64,000 nucleotides of DNA from Leclercia adecarboxylata (GCF_006171285.1 NZ_CP040889.1:2356001-2420000), one strand, 5' to 3'; positions 17,302 to 29,056 are shown, numbered from the stretch's first letter. Notes: generated by a model not told the origin, from the letters alone. Numbers and translations: made by a program.

Positions 17302-17983
17302 CTTTCAGGTCAGCGTCCTCTGCCTGGTGGTGACGCTGGCGATCTACTTCGCCAACAAACGCCTCTATCGCCGCTTTCGCAAACTGCCCCTGATGCCGCT
17401 GGTTTTCACCCCGATTTTGCTGGTGATGATGCTGGTGTGGGGCCATATCTCCTGGCAGAACTATATCGGTGAAGCGCACTGGCTGCTGTGGCTGCTGGGC
17501 CCGGCGACCATCGCCTTTGCGGTGCCGGTGTACGACAATCTCGCGGTGATCAAACGCCACTGGATGTCGCTCTCCGCCGGGGTGATCACCGCCACGGTGG
17601 TGGCCGTCACCAGCTCCGTCTGGCTGGCGCGGTTATTTACCCTGTCGGATGAGATCCAGCGCAGCCTGGCGGTACGCTCCGTCACCACGCCCTTTGCCCT
17701 GGCGGCGGCAAAACCGCTCGGCGGACAGCCGGATCTGGTGGCGCTGTTCGTGGTGGTGACCGGGGTGTTTGGCATGGCGGTAGGGGACATGCTTTTTCTG
17801 CGCCTCTCCATCCGCGAAGGGATGGCGAAAGGGGCCGGATTTGGCGCGGCATCCCACGGCGCAGGCACCGCCCGCTCTTACGAGCTGGGCCAGCAGGAGG
17901 GCGTTGTCGCCAGCCTGGTGATGATGCTCTCCGGCGTGGTGATGGTGCTGGTGGCGCCATTGGTGGGCTGGTTGATGTTCTGA
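17294..17983 (+). CDS. CidB/LrgB family membrane protein
   Basis: This 229-aa protein has about seven hydrophobic segments. The motifs RSVTTPFALAAAKPLGG and GFGAASHGAGTARSYELG are hallmarks of LrgB/CidB (E. coli YohK). It works with the CidA-type protein encoded just before it. The start MTNFQVS lies inside the end of that gene. A REP element follows within 10 bases and could stabilise the mRNA. Confidence 0.9.
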   Translation: MTNFQVSVLCLVVTLAIYFANKRLYRRFRKLPLMPLVFTPILLVMMLVWGHISWQNYIGEAHWLLWLLGPATIAFAVPVYDNLAVIKRHWMSLSAGVITATVVAVTSSVWLARLFTLSDEIQRSLAVRSVTTPFALAAAKPLGGQPDLVALFVVVTGVFGMAVGDMLFLRLSIREGMAKGAGFGAASHGAGTARSYELGQQEGVVASLVMMLSGVVMVLVAPLVGWLMF

Positions 17984-17993
17984 GACTTTTATT

Positions 17994-18063
17994 GCCGGGT
18001 GGCGCTGCGCTTACCCGGCCTACAGAACCGTAGGCCCGTGCAAGCGCAGCGCCGCCGGGCAAT
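17994..18063. repeat. REP/BIME pair after cidB-like gene
   Basis: GCCGGGTGGCGCTGCGCTTACCCGGC and an inverted copy ending GCGCCGCCGGGC flank a GTAGGCCCG centre. This is the classic enterobacterial REP (PU) structure, lying between the convergent genes. Confidence 0.93.
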
Positions 18064-18066
18064 ACG

Positions 18067-19344
18067 CTAACGGTTAAGTCTGCGCACAATCCGCTCCACC
18101 TTCTGGCGGAAATCTGCCGCGACCTGGGCGGGCGGCTGACCCTGCTCCAGCTTTTCCCGCGCCGAGGTGAACTGGTCGATCACCTGCAAATCTTCGATGT
18201 AGGGCGTGGCGACGACCGTGGTGTGCAGGGACTGCGCCTGACGCAGGCCCGCAATTACCGGATCGCCCGGGTCAATCACCCCTTTCTCCGTTAGCTGCGT
18301 TTTTGCCGCCTTGTTGAGCGGAATGCCCCGTTCCAGCCCCAGAGCCTGCACCGACTGCGGATCGTTGAGCAGGTAGTTCACCAGAATGGCCGCCTCTTTC
18401 GGGTGTTTAGTGGATTTCGCCACCGACAGCATCTGCGCCGTTTTGAAGTATACCCCGGACTCCTGCGTGCCGGGCTGCATCACGTAGTCGCCCAGCACCA
18501 GCTTCGCCGGTGGCGTCATGTTGTTGGCAAACATGCGGATGGTGATGTTCCAGGTGAACAGGCCGCCCCACTCGCCGTTGATCCACGGCTTCATTTCATA
18601 GAGGTTGCCTTTGCCGTAGGAGGAGAGGGTTTTTGGCGACGGCAGAATGTGGTCGTCGCTCAGGCGCTTCACAAAGCCGAAGGCCTCGACCCACTGGGCG
18701 TCGTTCCAGGCGAAGGTGCCGTCGCTGTTGAACATCGGCTTCTGATGGATCTGCATCATGTATGCATTGAGCAGCAGAATGACATCCTGATCGACCATGG
18801 CGTAGGGGTAGTAGTTGTTGCCCAGCTTCTGCTGGAAGATCTTCCCGGCGGCGAAGAAGTCATCCCAGGTTTTAGGATACGCCAGCCCGGCTTTCTGCCA
18901 GGTAACGTCGTTATAATAAAAGACCGGAGCGTTGACCGAAATCGGCAGGCCGTTGAGCTTGCCTTTCACCGTGGTCGACTGCAGATCCTGCGCCTGGTAC
19001 TGACTTAAATCGAGCTCCGCTTTCAGCTTATCCAGGTCGTAATACCCTTCGCCGTTTTTGGAAAAAATAATCAGCCACGGCCAGTTGGTCTGCATCACAT
19101 CCGGCTCGGTGCCGCTCGCCATCTGGGTGGTCAGGCGCGAAAGATGTCCGTCCCAGCCGGTGTATTCGGCCTTCACTTTGATCTCCGGATGAGCTTTCTC
19201 AAAGGCTTCCAGCGCCTTTAATGTGGCCTGGTGACGGCTGTTGCCACCCCACCACGACATGCGTAATTCAACGGGCGACTGCGCCCAGACAGAGGTACAG
19301 GAAAATAACAGCGATGCGATGACACCTGACAGGAGTTTATTCAT
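18067..19344 (-). CDS. ABC-type sugar substrate-binding protein (orphan)
   Basis: This 425-aa protein has a signal peptide of 21 residues ending VWAQS. It has an extracellular-solute-binding family 1 fold: WWGGNSRHQATLKALEAFEK, then GTEPDVMQTNWPW and a late run GGLFTWNI. Such proteins bind oligosaccharides or glycosides in the periplasm. No permease or ATPase gene is nearby, so it must use a transporter encoded elsewhere or act as a sensor. It is the second gene after an Idh-type oxidoreductase on the same strand. The start follows CGGAGAAAAATA. Confidence 0.88.
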   Translation of the reverse strand: MNKLLSGVIASLLFSCTSVWAQSPVELRMSWWGGNSRHQATLKALEAFEKAHPEIKVKAEYTGWDGHLSRLTTQMASGTEPDVMQTNWPWLIIFSKNGEGYYDLDKLKAELDLSQYQAQDLQSTTVKGKLNGLPISVNAPVFYYNDVTWQKAGLAYPKTWDDFFAAGKIFQQKLGNNYYPYAMVDQDVILLLNAYMMQIHQKPMFNSDGTFAWNDAQWVEAFGFVKRLSDDHILPSPKTLSSYGKGNLYEMKPWINGEWGGLFTWNITIRMFANNMTPPAKLVLGDYVMQPGTQESGVYFKTAQMLSVAKSTKHPKEAAILVNYLLNDPQSVQALGLERGIPLNKAAKTQLTEKGVIDPGDPVIAGLRQAQSLHTTVVATPYIEDLQVIDQFTSAREKLEQGQPPAQVAADFRQKVERIVRRLNR

Positions 19345-19418
19345 TATTTTTCTCCGGGACTTTTATTCGTAAACAGGTGAGTAACGGCGCAGCCTTCTGC
19401 CGCGCCTTTGTCATGCTC

Positions 19419-20714
19419 TTAACGTTTCGTCAGACGGGAAACCAGCTCAAACTCCTTGAAGTTCACCGGGCGCTGCTGCTGCATGGAGAGGTTGCCCGCA
19501 ATCCCGGTAAGGATAGACATGGCACCGGCGCGATGGTCGGCCGCGCGCTGGAGCGGATCCTCTCCCGGCGTGCCAAACAGGTCGGCCAGCATGGCATTGT
19601 CGCCGCCGCCGTGGCCCCCTTCACCGAGGCTGAACTCCGCTTTCCACGGTTCGGCGAACATCGGGAAGACGGTGAGATCGCACTGCTCGAGGCTGCCCTC
19701 GTTTTCCCGTTCGCCCCCGGCGTTGACGTAGGACTTCTCAACGATTTTCATCTCCAGTCGCCCTTCGGTGCCGTTAAAGACCACGTTCAGCCCTTCCCAC
19801 GGCAGATAGGCGTTGAGGGAGTAGGTGAGCTGGACCTGGTTCTGGTATTTCACCAGCACCGATAGGGTGTCTTCGATGGTGATCCCGTCGCTGAACACGC
19901 TCTGGTCGCGGAAGTAATTATCTTCATGCTCGGCATCCAGATAGAGCGCCTTAAGCTGCGCGTTCTCTGCCATATTCAGCGCAAAAGGATCGTCTTTGGC
20001 TTCGGCAAAGCCGTGGGCGCGCGGGTAGAACTGCGTCACGCCGCGCTGCTCAGCATTCTCCCTGCCGTAGAACTGCAGGCTGCCCTCGGCGTAAACCCGC
20101 TCCGGGTAGCTGCCGAGCCAGAAGTTCATCAGGTCGAAGTGGTGGGTGGATTTATGCACCAGCAGGCCGCCGCTGTTGCGTTTTTCCCGGTGCCAGCGGC
20201 GGAAGTAATCCGCGCCGTGTTCGGTGTTGAGCAGCCACTCAAAGTGAACGGAGGTCACCTTGCCAATCACCCCCTGCATCAGCAGTTCGCGCACTTTGCT
20301 GTGGTGCGGGGCGTAGCGGTAGTTGAAGGCCACGCGCACGGTGCGGCCGGTCTCTTCGATGGCGTCGAGAATGCGCAGGGCGCGCTGCTCGTCGATGGTC
20401 ATCGGCTTTTCGGTGATCACATCGCATCCGGCGTGCAGCGCGCGCACGATGTAATCATCGTGGGTGCGGTCCATGGTGGTGACAATAACCACATCGGGAC
20501 GCGTCTCGCGGATCATCTCTTCAAACTGGGTTGCCTGCCAGGTGGAAACCGGCGCCGCCCCTTCGTTTTTTAATAACTGGTTGGCGTAGTGCATGCGCGT
20601 CTTGTTAGTATCACAGAACGCGACCAGTCTGGCATTTTCCCGCCAGGCGCCACCGATGGCGGAAATATATAAACCCGCGCGACCGCCGGTTCCGACCAGA
20701 GCATATTTTTTCAT
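19419..20714 (-). CDS. Gfo/Idh/MocA family oxidoreductase
   Basis: This 431-aa cytoplasmic enzyme has an N-terminal Rossmann fold (ALVGTGGRAGLYISAIGG) and the family motif EKPMTIDEQRALRILD, with the catalytic lysine in EKP. A later catalytic-type histidine is seen in HKSTHHFDLMNFWLG. It should oxidise a sugar or a sugar derivative with NAD(P). It is probably co-transcribed with the binding protein 74 bases downstream. It is divergent from the 525-aa gene, only 46 bases away. Confidence 0.88.
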   Translation of the reverse strand: MKKYALVGTGGRAGLYISAIGGAWRENARLVAFCDTNKTRMHYANQLLKNEGAAPVSTWQATQFEEMIRETRPDVVIVTTMDRTHDDYIVRALHAGCDVITEKPMTIDEQRALRILDAIEETGRTVRVAFNYRYAPHHSKVRELLMQGVIGKVTSVHFEWLLNTEHGADYFRRWHREKRNSGGLLVHKSTHHFDLMNFWLGSYPERVYAEGSLQFYGRENAEQRGVTQFYPRAHGFAEAKDDPFALNMAENAQLKALYLDAEHEDNYFRDQSVFSDGITIEDTLSVLVKYQNQVQLTYSLNAYLPWEGLNVVFNGTEGRLEMKIVEKSYVNAGGERENEGSLEQCDLTVFPMFAEPWKAEFSLGEGGHGGGDNAMLADLFGTPGEDPLQRAADHRAGAMSILTGIAGNLSMQQQRPVNFKEFELVSRLTKR

Positions 20715-20760
20715 GGCATCCTCGATTGAATAGCGAAATAAATATCAGCAAGGTGACGCA

Positions 20761-22338
20761 ATGAAACGTATTCCCCATCAACTGATGGAGCTGAACAGCA
20801 CTTTTATCTGGCACTGGCCCTGGTTTATTCAGGGCGTAAAAAGCGCGAAACAGCACGGCTTCACCGGCATCATCCTGCACCAACAGGAACTGCTTTCAGT
20901 ACTTGCGACGCCCTCGCCGTTAAGCCAGAAACTCAACGTCGAGAACCTTATTCATCAGCAACATTACGCCCTGCACTATTTAAAGCGGGTCGACAGTTAT
21001 CTGGCGGAAAATAATTTATCGTTCTGGCTTCAGGGTGAGGCCGCGCCCAATGACGACATTATTAAGCGTAAATTTCCTGAACTGACCTTCGACGAAAAAA
21101 GCGCGCCCGATTTCTGGCAGCATTTTTATGCCGCGATATTGCATCCGTTATTACCTGCGCTGCCCCATCTCGGCGGAATTATTCTCAGCCTGACGACGCC
21201 GGACTTTCAGACCAGCCGCTGGCAGCAAAGCCTGCATGATGTCTGGAGCCTGCTGCGCGCCCGGGGAAAGAAGCTCATCCTGCGCGACTTTATCGACAAC
21301 AGCTGGCCGCGGCAGCAGCTCTCAAACATGCTGGCGACGCTCCCGGACGACGTGCGCGCATCGGTAAAAGCCACCGAGCTGGATTACCATCCCGGCTTTG
21401 CCAACCACCCGCACATCGCTACCCTGCCGGGGCATAAAAAGTGGATCGAGTACGATCTCTTCGGCACCGGCTACGGCTGGACCGCGCTGCCGTGCTATCT
21501 GGCCGATGAGATCGGCGGCCGCTTAAGCTGGGCGCTCAGCGCCGCAGAGAACGAAATCGAAGCCATCACCTCCCGGGTGAGCTGGCAGTGGCTGCCCGAC
21601 AGCCGGGTGATGGACTCCGTCAACGCCATCAACCTCTTCGGCCTCTCTGCCGCCAACCAGGCCGCCGATGCGGCGCTGCCGGGTACTTTCACGCGCTGGG
21701 CCGAGCATCATCAGCTGGGCTTTCGCTCCCTGCAGGACAAGCATCAGCTCGCGACTATCCTCCACGCCAGCTACGACTGGCTGTGTAAAACGCCAAACTT
21801 TCTTGGCCGACGGCTGCACTACCAGAGCCAGATCCCGGAGAGCATTGCCCAGGCGCAGCAGCTGCTGCATATGGATACCCGCAGCGCCAACTGGCTGCAC
21901 GCCTGGCAGCCGCTGATGCCCGCTGACGATCCTGCGGCTGGCAAAGAGCAGCGTGAGCGGGTGGCGCTGGAAAAAGAGGCCGCCTGCTTCCTCGCATCAC
22001 GCACGCTGCAAAACCTGCGGGAGCTGATGCCGCGCATGACCTGCCCGGACGACACCCTGGAGATCCTGCTGGCCGCCTGGCGCAGCGCGGAGATCTACAG
22101 CCAGATGTTTTCCCATGTGGCCGCCGCCGTTACCGACGTGCTGTGGCTTGACCACTACGGCGCAAGCAGCCTGCCCGCTGATACCCTGCAGAAGCATCAG
22201 CAGCGCCTGCTGCACTACGCCCATACCCTGGAACGCTGGCTGGCGAACCCGCCCGGCAGCGGCCCTTTGTTCCTGCCGCTGCTGCTGAGCCCGGAGCGCC
22301 TGCAGCGCTTTGCCAGAAGCCTCAGCGAGTCGCGGTAA
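20761..22338 (+). CDS. Uncharacterised protein, possible glycoside-hydrolase-like barrel
   Basis: I do not recognise this 525-aa cytoplasmic protein with confidence. No signal peptide or membrane segment is visible. The first 300 residues look like a beta/alpha barrel: HWPWFIQGVKSAKQHGF, GIILSLTTPDF, KLILRDFIDNSW, then KWIEYDLFGTGYGWTALP, which recalls alpha-glucuronidase-like hydrolases. The last 200 residues are helical and leucine/alanine-rich. The start follows AAGGTGACGCA. Its divergent neighbours (oxidoreductase and sugar-binding protein) suggest a part in glycoside breakdown. A hydrolase role is inference only. Confidence 0.6.
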   Translation: MKRIPHQLMELNSTFIWHWPWFIQGVKSAKQHGFTGIILHQQELLSVLATPSPLSQKLNVENLIHQQHYALHYLKRVDSYLAENNLSFWLQGEAAPNDDIIKRKFPELTFDEKSAPDFWQHFYAAILHPLLPALPHLGGIILSLTTPDFQTSRWQQSLHDVWSLLRARGKKLILRDFIDNSWPRQQLSNMLATLPDDVRASVKATELDYHPGFANHPHIATLPGHKKWIEYDLFGTGYGWTALPCYLADEIGGRLSWALSAAENEIEAITSRVSWQWLPDSRVMDSVNAINLFGLSAANQAADAALPGTFTRWAEHHQLGFRSLQDKHQLATILHASYDWLCKTPNFLGRRLHYQSQIPESIAQAQQLLHMDTRSANWLHAWQPLMPADDPAAGKEQRERVALEKEAACFLASRTLQNLRELMPRMTCPDDTLEILLAAWRSAEIYSQMFSHVAAAVTDVLWLDHYGASSLPADTLQKHQQRLLHYAHTLERWLANPPGSGPLFLPLLLSPERLQRFARSLSESR

Positions 22339-22479
22339 CTAAAGCATAAAAACTGCGGCCAGGGTTGTCTGTATTGCGCGCGGAGGGAAAGCGGAGGAAC
22401 GGCATGAAATCGGGAAAAGTGTGATGGTCTTAGCGGATTGCAGATAAAGCCTGTGATGCGCGTCGGCTTTTTCTGTTTT

Positions 22480-22500
22480 GGTGACGTGATTAACGTCACC
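22480..22500. other. 7-bp inverted repeat between the 525-aa gene and actP
   Basis: GGTGACG-TGATTAA-CGTCACC is a perfect inverted repeat with no T run on either side. It lies between convergent genes. It could be a weak RNA hairpin or a protein site. Confidence 0.35.
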
Positions 22501-22548
22501 TGAAGGGGGAAAAAATGTGATCCCCGACCAGCGGCCGGGGAGGGGATT

Positions 22549-24509
<1,961 letters not shown>

Positions 24510-24546
24510 CACAGAATCTCCAAAGGTAAGGTTGGTTTTTTTTAGT

Positions 24547-24583
24547 CCCCTCTCCCCTTTGGGGAGAGGGTTAGGGTGAGGGG
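24547..24583. repeat. CCCTCTCCCC-family repeat between acs and yjcH
   Basis: CCCCTCTCCCCTTTGGGGAG continues as AGGGTTAGGGTGAGGGG. The hairpin lies inside the acs-yjcH-actP operon and may set relative transcript stability. Confidence 0.88.
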
Positions 24584-24599
24584 AGAGGGAGAAAACAAA

Positions 24600-26558
24600 T
24601 TACGATGGCATTGCGATGGCCTGCTTCTCTTCGAGCAGCTTGTCCACCACGCCAGGATCGGCGAGCGTTGATGTGTCGCCTAAATTGCTGGTATCGCCCG
24701 CCGCAATCTTGCGCAGAATACGGCGCATGATCTTGCCGGAGCGGGTTTTCGGCAGCGAGTCGGTCCAGTGCAGCACGTCCGGGGTGGCAAGCGGGCCAAT
24801 CTCTTTACGCACCCAGTTACGCACTTCGGTATACAGCTCCGGCGACGGCTCTTCGCCGTGGTTCAGCGTGACGTAGGCGTAGATCGCCTGGCCTTTGATG
24901 TTGTGCGGAATACCGACCACGGCCGCTTCGGCAATCTTCGGATGCGACACCAGCGCCGATTCAATCTCTGCGGTACCCAGACGGTGGCCGGAGACGTTGA
25001 GCACGTCGTCCACGCGACCGGTGATCCAGTAGTAACCATCTTCATCACGGCGCGCGCCGTCGCCGCTGAAGTACATGTTTTTGAAGGTGGAGAAGTAGGT
25101 CTGCTCAAAGCGATCGTGATCGCCAAACAGGGTACGCGCCTGGCCAGGCCAGGAGTCGACGATCACCAGGTTGCCCTCGGTGGCACCTTCCAGCGGTGTG
25201 CCTTCGTTATCTACCAGCGCAGGCTGGACGCCAAAGAACGGACGGGTCGCAGAGCCGGCTTTCAGCCGGGTCGCCCCCGGCAGCGGGGTGATCATGAACC
25301 CGCCGGTTTCGGTCTGCCACCAGGTGTCGACCACCGGGCACTTCTCATTACCGATCTTCTTCCAGTACCACTCCCAGGCTTCCGGGTTGATCGGCTCGCC
25401 CACGGACCCGAGGATGCGCAGGGAGGAGCGGTCGGTGCCTTCGATCGCCTTGTCGCCTTCCGCCATCAGGGCGCGAATAGCGGTCGGGGCGGTGTAGAGA
25501 ATATTGACCTGATGTTTGTCCACCACCTGGCTCATACGCGCCGGGGTCGGCCAGTTTGGTACGCCTTCGAACATCAGGGTGGTAGCGCCACACGCCAGCG
25601 GGCCGTAGAGCAGGTAGCTGTGACCGGTGACCCAGCCCACGTCGGCGGTGCACCAGTAGATATCGCCCTGATGATAATCAAAGACATACTTAAAGGTGGT
25701 GGCCGCATAGACCAGATAGCCGCCGGTGGTGTGCAGCACGCCCTTCGGCTTGCCGGTAGAGCCGGAGGTATAAAGGATAAACAGCGGATCTTCGGCGTTC
25801 ATCGCTTCCGGCTGGTGCTGGTCGCTGGCCTGCTCAATCAGGTCGCTCCACCACAGGTCGCGGCCTTCATGCCATTCAATGGCATTGCCGGTGCGCTTCA
25901 GCACAATCACGCTGTTAACGCTGTTCACATTCGGGTTTTTCAGCGCGTCATCGACGTTCTTTTTCAGCGGAACGGCACGGCCTGCACGCACGCCTTCGTC
26001 GGCGGTGATCACCAGTTTTGAACTGGAGTCGATAATACGTCCGGCCACCGCTTCCGGTGAAAAGCCGCCAAAGATTACGGAATGCACCGCACCGATGCGG
26101 GCGCAGGCCAGCATCGCCACGGCCGCTTCCGGCACCATCGGCATATAGATAGCCACCACGTCGCCTTTCCGGATGCCCTGGGCCAACAGCACGTTGGCAA
26201 AGCGGCAGACGTCGCGGTGCAGTTCGCGGTAGGTGATATTTTTGCTCTGGGTGGCGTCGTCGCCTTCCCAGATGATTGCCGTCTGGTCCCCGCGCTCGGC
26301 AAGATGGCGATCCAGGCAGTTAGCGGCCAGGTTCAGGGTGCCGTCTTCATACCATTTAATCGAGACGTTGCCTGGGGCAAAAGAGGTGTTCTTGACCGTC
26401 TGGTACGGGGTGATCCAGTCAAGGATTTTGCCCTGCTCGCCCCAGAAGGCGTCAGGGTTGGTGATGGACTGCTGATACTTCTCCTGGTACTGCTCCGGGT
26501 TAATCAGGCAGCGGTCCGCAATATTTGCGGGAATGTCGTGTTTATGGACTTGGCTCAT
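24600..26558 (-). CDS. acs: Acetyl-CoA synthetase
   Basis: Acs turns acetate, ATP and CoA into acetyl-CoA through acetyl-AMP, for growth on low acetate. The 652-aa length matches the family. The adenylation motif [15 protein letters not shown] lies near residues 263-277, and [16 protein letters not shown] and WWQTETGG are present. The C-terminal [17 protein letters not shown] contains the lysine acetylated by Pat and deacetylated by CobB (609 in E. coli). It heads the acs-yjcH-actP operon, with a repeat element between acs and yjcH. Confidence 0.98.
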   Translation of the reverse strand: MSQVHKHDIPANIADRCLINPEQYQEKYQQSITNPDAFWGEQGKILDWITPYQTVKNTSFAPGNVSIKWYEDGTLNLAANCLDRHLAERGDQTAIIWEGDDATQSKNITYRELHRDVCRFANVLLAQGIRKGDVVAIYMPMVPEAAVAMLACARIGAVHSVIFGGFSPEAVAGRIIDSSSKLVITADEGVRAGRAVPLKKNVDDALKNPNVNSVNSVIVLKRTGNAIEWHEGRDLWWSDLIEQASDQHQPEAMNAEDPLFILYTSGSTGKPKGVLHTTGGYLVYAATTFKYVFDYHQGDIYWCTADVGWVTGHSYLLYGPLACGATTLMFEGVPNWPTPARMSQVVDKHQVNILYTAPTAIRALMAEGDKAIEGTDRSSLRILGSVGEPINPEAWEWYWKKIGNEKCPVVDTWWQTETGGFMITPLPGATRLKAGSATRPFFGVQPALVDNEGTPLEGATEGNLVIVDSWPGQARTLFGDHDRFEQTYFSTFKNMYFSGDGARRDEDGYYWITGRVDDVLNVSGHRLGTAEIESALVSHPKIAEAAVVGIPHNIKGQAIYAYVTLNHGEEPSPELYTEVRNWVRKEIGPLATPDVLHWTDSLPKTRSGKIMRRILRKIAAGDTSNLGDTSTLADPGVVDKLLEEKQAIAMPS

Positions 26559-26978
26559 GGTTTTTGTTCTCCTTGTAGGATGTTAATAATATGTCGCAAA
26601 AACGTTAATTGTAGGGGCTTTGCCAGCTTTGTTTACTTTTTGGGCGACAGATCACGCAAATGTTACAGAGTACAAAAAACGAGCAAATGACACTTTGAAG
26701 AAAAATAATTGCTCTTAAGGATTATTTGCTTTTATGGATAAAAAAGTTTTTTTATAACAAAAGGTTATTTTTCATCATCAACACAAATTAGCGTAACAAC
26801 CTCTTTTGTCAGTCAAATGCCTTGTTCTGAAAGGCTTGCGCAGCATGCCGTGCAAGTGGTACTGATACCGCGCGTTAAAAAACCCCATAAATGAACGCAA
26901 CACAATTCATACCCTTTCAGTATGTGTCGTCCCCTTCGTTTTACGAGTACGAACACTTCATTGAGGAAGTTTCTTGTC
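26559..26978. other. 420-bp intergenic region between divergent acs and gltP
   Basis: This AT-rich region probably holds both promoters. In E. coli K-12 the nrfABCDEFG operon lies here; no trace of a nrf reading frame is visible. I could not assign a convincing CRP site. Confidence 0.6.
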
Positions 26979-28292
26979 ATGAAAAATTTGAAAGTCAGCC
27001 TGGCCTGGCAAATTTTGCTGGCCCTTGTGCTGGGTATCTTGCTGGGTAGTTATCTGCATTATCACAGTGACAGCCGCGAATGGCTGATCGCCAACCTCCT
27101 GTCGCCTGCCGGTGATATCTTTATTCATCTGATCAAGATGATTGTGGTGCCGATTGTCATCTCGACGCTGGTGGTAGGGATTGCCGGGGTCGGTGACGCG
27201 AAGCAACTGGGTCGCATCGGCGCAAAAACCATCCTTTATTTCGAAGTGATCACTACGGTGGCCATCATTCTTGGTATCACGCTGGCGAATGTGTTCCAGC
27301 CTGGCGCTGGCATTGATATGTCGCAGCTGGCGACGGTGGATATTTCGAAATACCAAAGCACGACCGCCGATGTGCAAAGCCATTCTCATGGCCTGATGGG
27401 CACTATCCTGTCGCTGGTGCCGACCAATATCGTGGCGTCGATGGCGAAGGGCGAAATGCTGCCGATCATCTTCTTCTCGGTGCTGTTCGGTCTGGGGCTG
27501 GCGTCGCTGCCGTCCACCCACCGCGAGCCGCTGGTGACCGTGTTCCGCTCCATCTCTGAAACCATGTTCAAAGTGACCCACATGGTGATGCGCTATGCCC
27601 CGGTCGGCGTCTTTGCGCTGATCTCGGTGACGGTGGCGAACTTCGGTTTTGCCTCCCTGTGGCCGCTGGCGAAGCTGGTGATCCTGGTTCACTTCGCGAT
27701 TATCTTCTTCGCGCTGGTGGTGCTGGGGCTGGTGGCGCGCATGTGCGGGCTGAGCATCTGGATCCTGATCCGCATCCTGAAAGACGAGCTGATTCTGGCG
27801 TACTCTACCGCCAGCTCCGAAAGCGTACTGCCGCGTATTATCGAGAAGATGGAAGCCTACGGGGCACCGGCGTCGATCACCAGCTTCGTGGTGCCGACCG
27901 GGTACTCCTTTAACCTCGACGGTTCGACGCTGTACCAGAGTATCGCCGCTATCTTCATCGCCCAGCTGTACGGGATCGACCTCTCCCTGTGGCAGGAGAT
28001 CGTGCTGGTGCTGACCCTGATGGTGACCTCAAAAGGGATTGCCGGCGTGCCGGGCGTGTCCTTTGTGGTGCTGCTGGCGACCCTGGGAAGCGTGGGTATT
28101 CCGCTGGAAGGTCTGGCGTTTATTGCCGGTGTTGACCGTATCCTCGACATGGCGCGTACCGCGCTGAACGTGGTGGGTAATGCCCTGGCAGTGCTGGTGA
28201 TTGCCAAGTGGGAACACAAATTCGACCGTAAGAAAGCGCTGGCGTACGAGCGCGAAGTGCTGGGTCGTTTTGATAAGACCGCTGACCAGTAA
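26979..28292 (+). CDS. gltP: Glutamate/aspartate:proton symporter GltP
   Basis: GltP imports L-glutamate and L-aspartate with protons across the inner membrane. The 437-aa length is that of E. coli GltP. The family signatures AYSTASSESVLPRIIEKME (serine-rich hairpin) and SFNLDGSTLY are present, as is VPGVSFVVLLATLGSVGIP. The start MKNLKVSLAWQ follows GAGGAAGTTTCTTGTC. A REP pair separates it from the convergent yjcO. Confidence 0.97.
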   Translation: MKNLKVSLAWQILLALVLGILLGSYLHYHSDSREWLIANLLSPAGDIFIHLIKMIVVPIVISTLVVGIAGVGDAKQLGRIGAKTILYFEVITTVAIILGITLANVFQPGAGIDMSQLATVDISKYQSTTADVQSHSHGLMGTILSLVPTNIVASMAKGEMLPIIFFSVLFGLGLASLPSTHREPLVTVFRSISETMFKVTHMVMRYAPVGVFALISVTVANFGFASLWPLAKLVILVHFAIIFFALVVLGLVARMCGLSIWILIRILKDELILAYSTASSESVLPRIIEKMEAYGAPASITSFVVPTGYSFNLDGSTLYQSIAAIFIAQLYGIDLSLWQEIVLVLTLMVTSKGIAGVPGVSFVVLLATLGSVGIPLEGLAFIAGVDRILDMARTALNVVGNALAVLVIAKWEHKFDRKKALAYEREVLGRFDKTADQ

Positions 28293-28300
28293 ATAAAAAA

Positions 28301-28367
28301 GCCGGGTGGCGCTAGCGCTAACCCGGCCTACGGTCCTGTAGGCCGGGCAAGCGAAGCGCCCCCGGCA
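28301..28367. repeat. REP/BIME pair between gltP and yjcO
   Basis: GCCGGGTGGCGCTAGCGCTA and ACCCGGCC face an inverted copy, TAGGCCGGGCAAGCGAAGCG, ending CCCCCGGC. It lies in the 89-bp gap between convergent genes. Confidence 0.9.
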
Positions 28368-28381
28368 GACAGACCGCACGG

Positions 28382-29056
28382 TTACTCCCCGCTTAACGCA
28401 TCAAACTCCTCGCATCCGGTATCAAACCCTTCGCTACAGCTCAGATTTAACCAGTACAGCGCCTTCTGTTTATTTGGAGTGATAAACCCGGCCTCGCCCT
28501 GCTGAAACACCTGACCCGCCCAGTATTCCGCGTAGCCCGTACGCGAGAGGGTAGAGCTCTGCTTAAACCACTGCGCGGCCTGCACGTCATCCTGCGCCAC
28601 CTCCACGCCGTTGGCGTAGATCAGCCCCAGCAGCAACCGGGCATCGACGGCGGCGTCATCTTCGGTATTCTCTGCGACTTTATGCAGCAAGCTCAGCGCC
28701 TGCGGATAGTCGGTTTTCCCCGCCCTGGTATTGACCAGCAGCCGCGCCAGCATCACGGCCCCCGGCGAACTGTCCGCCACGGTGGCCTGCTGCGCCAGCC
28801 CTTTCGCCTGCGCCAGATCGCCGTGCTTAAACTTAATCTGTGACAGCAGCGCCATGGCGTCCACGTCGCCGCCTTTGGCCGCTTTTTCGGCCCACATTTC
28901 GGCCTGCTTATCATCGCCCGAACTGTAATACGTTTCGGCAAGATAATACTGGGCACGGCTGTCGCCCGCCTCGGCCTGCTTCAGGTACTGACCGCCAATC
29001 TCCTCGGCGTTCGCAAGTGAAGTAAAAAGTATCAACAACAGATAAAGGTGTTTCAT
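28382..29056 (-). CDS. yjcO: Sel1-repeat periplasmic protein YjcO
   Basis: This 224-aa protein has a signal peptide (MKHLYLLLILFTSLANAEE) and Sel1/TPR-like repeats: AEAGDSRAQYYLAETYYSSGDD, AAKGGDVDAMALLSQIKF, and later DDAAVDARLLLGLIYANG. Sel1 repeats are protein-interaction scaffolds. The specific role of YjcO is unknown. The position between gltP and fdhF is as in E. coli. Confidence 0.92.
   Translation of the reverse strand: MKHLYLLLILFTSLANAEEIGGQYLKQAEAGDSRAQYYLAETYYSSGDDKQAEMWAEKAAKGGDVDAMALLSQIKFKHGDLAQAKGLAQQATVADSSPGAVMLARLLVNTRAGKTDYPQALSLLHKVAENTEDDAAVDARLLLGLIYANGVEVAQDDVQAAQWFKQSSTLSRTGYAEYWAGQVFQQGEAGFITPNKQKALYWLNLSCSEGFDTGCEEFDALSGE

Noticed and set aside
24768..26021. 417-codon open frame opposite acs
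   Set aside because: Antisense shadow of acs, in a frame made open by GC-rich codons. No recognisable product.
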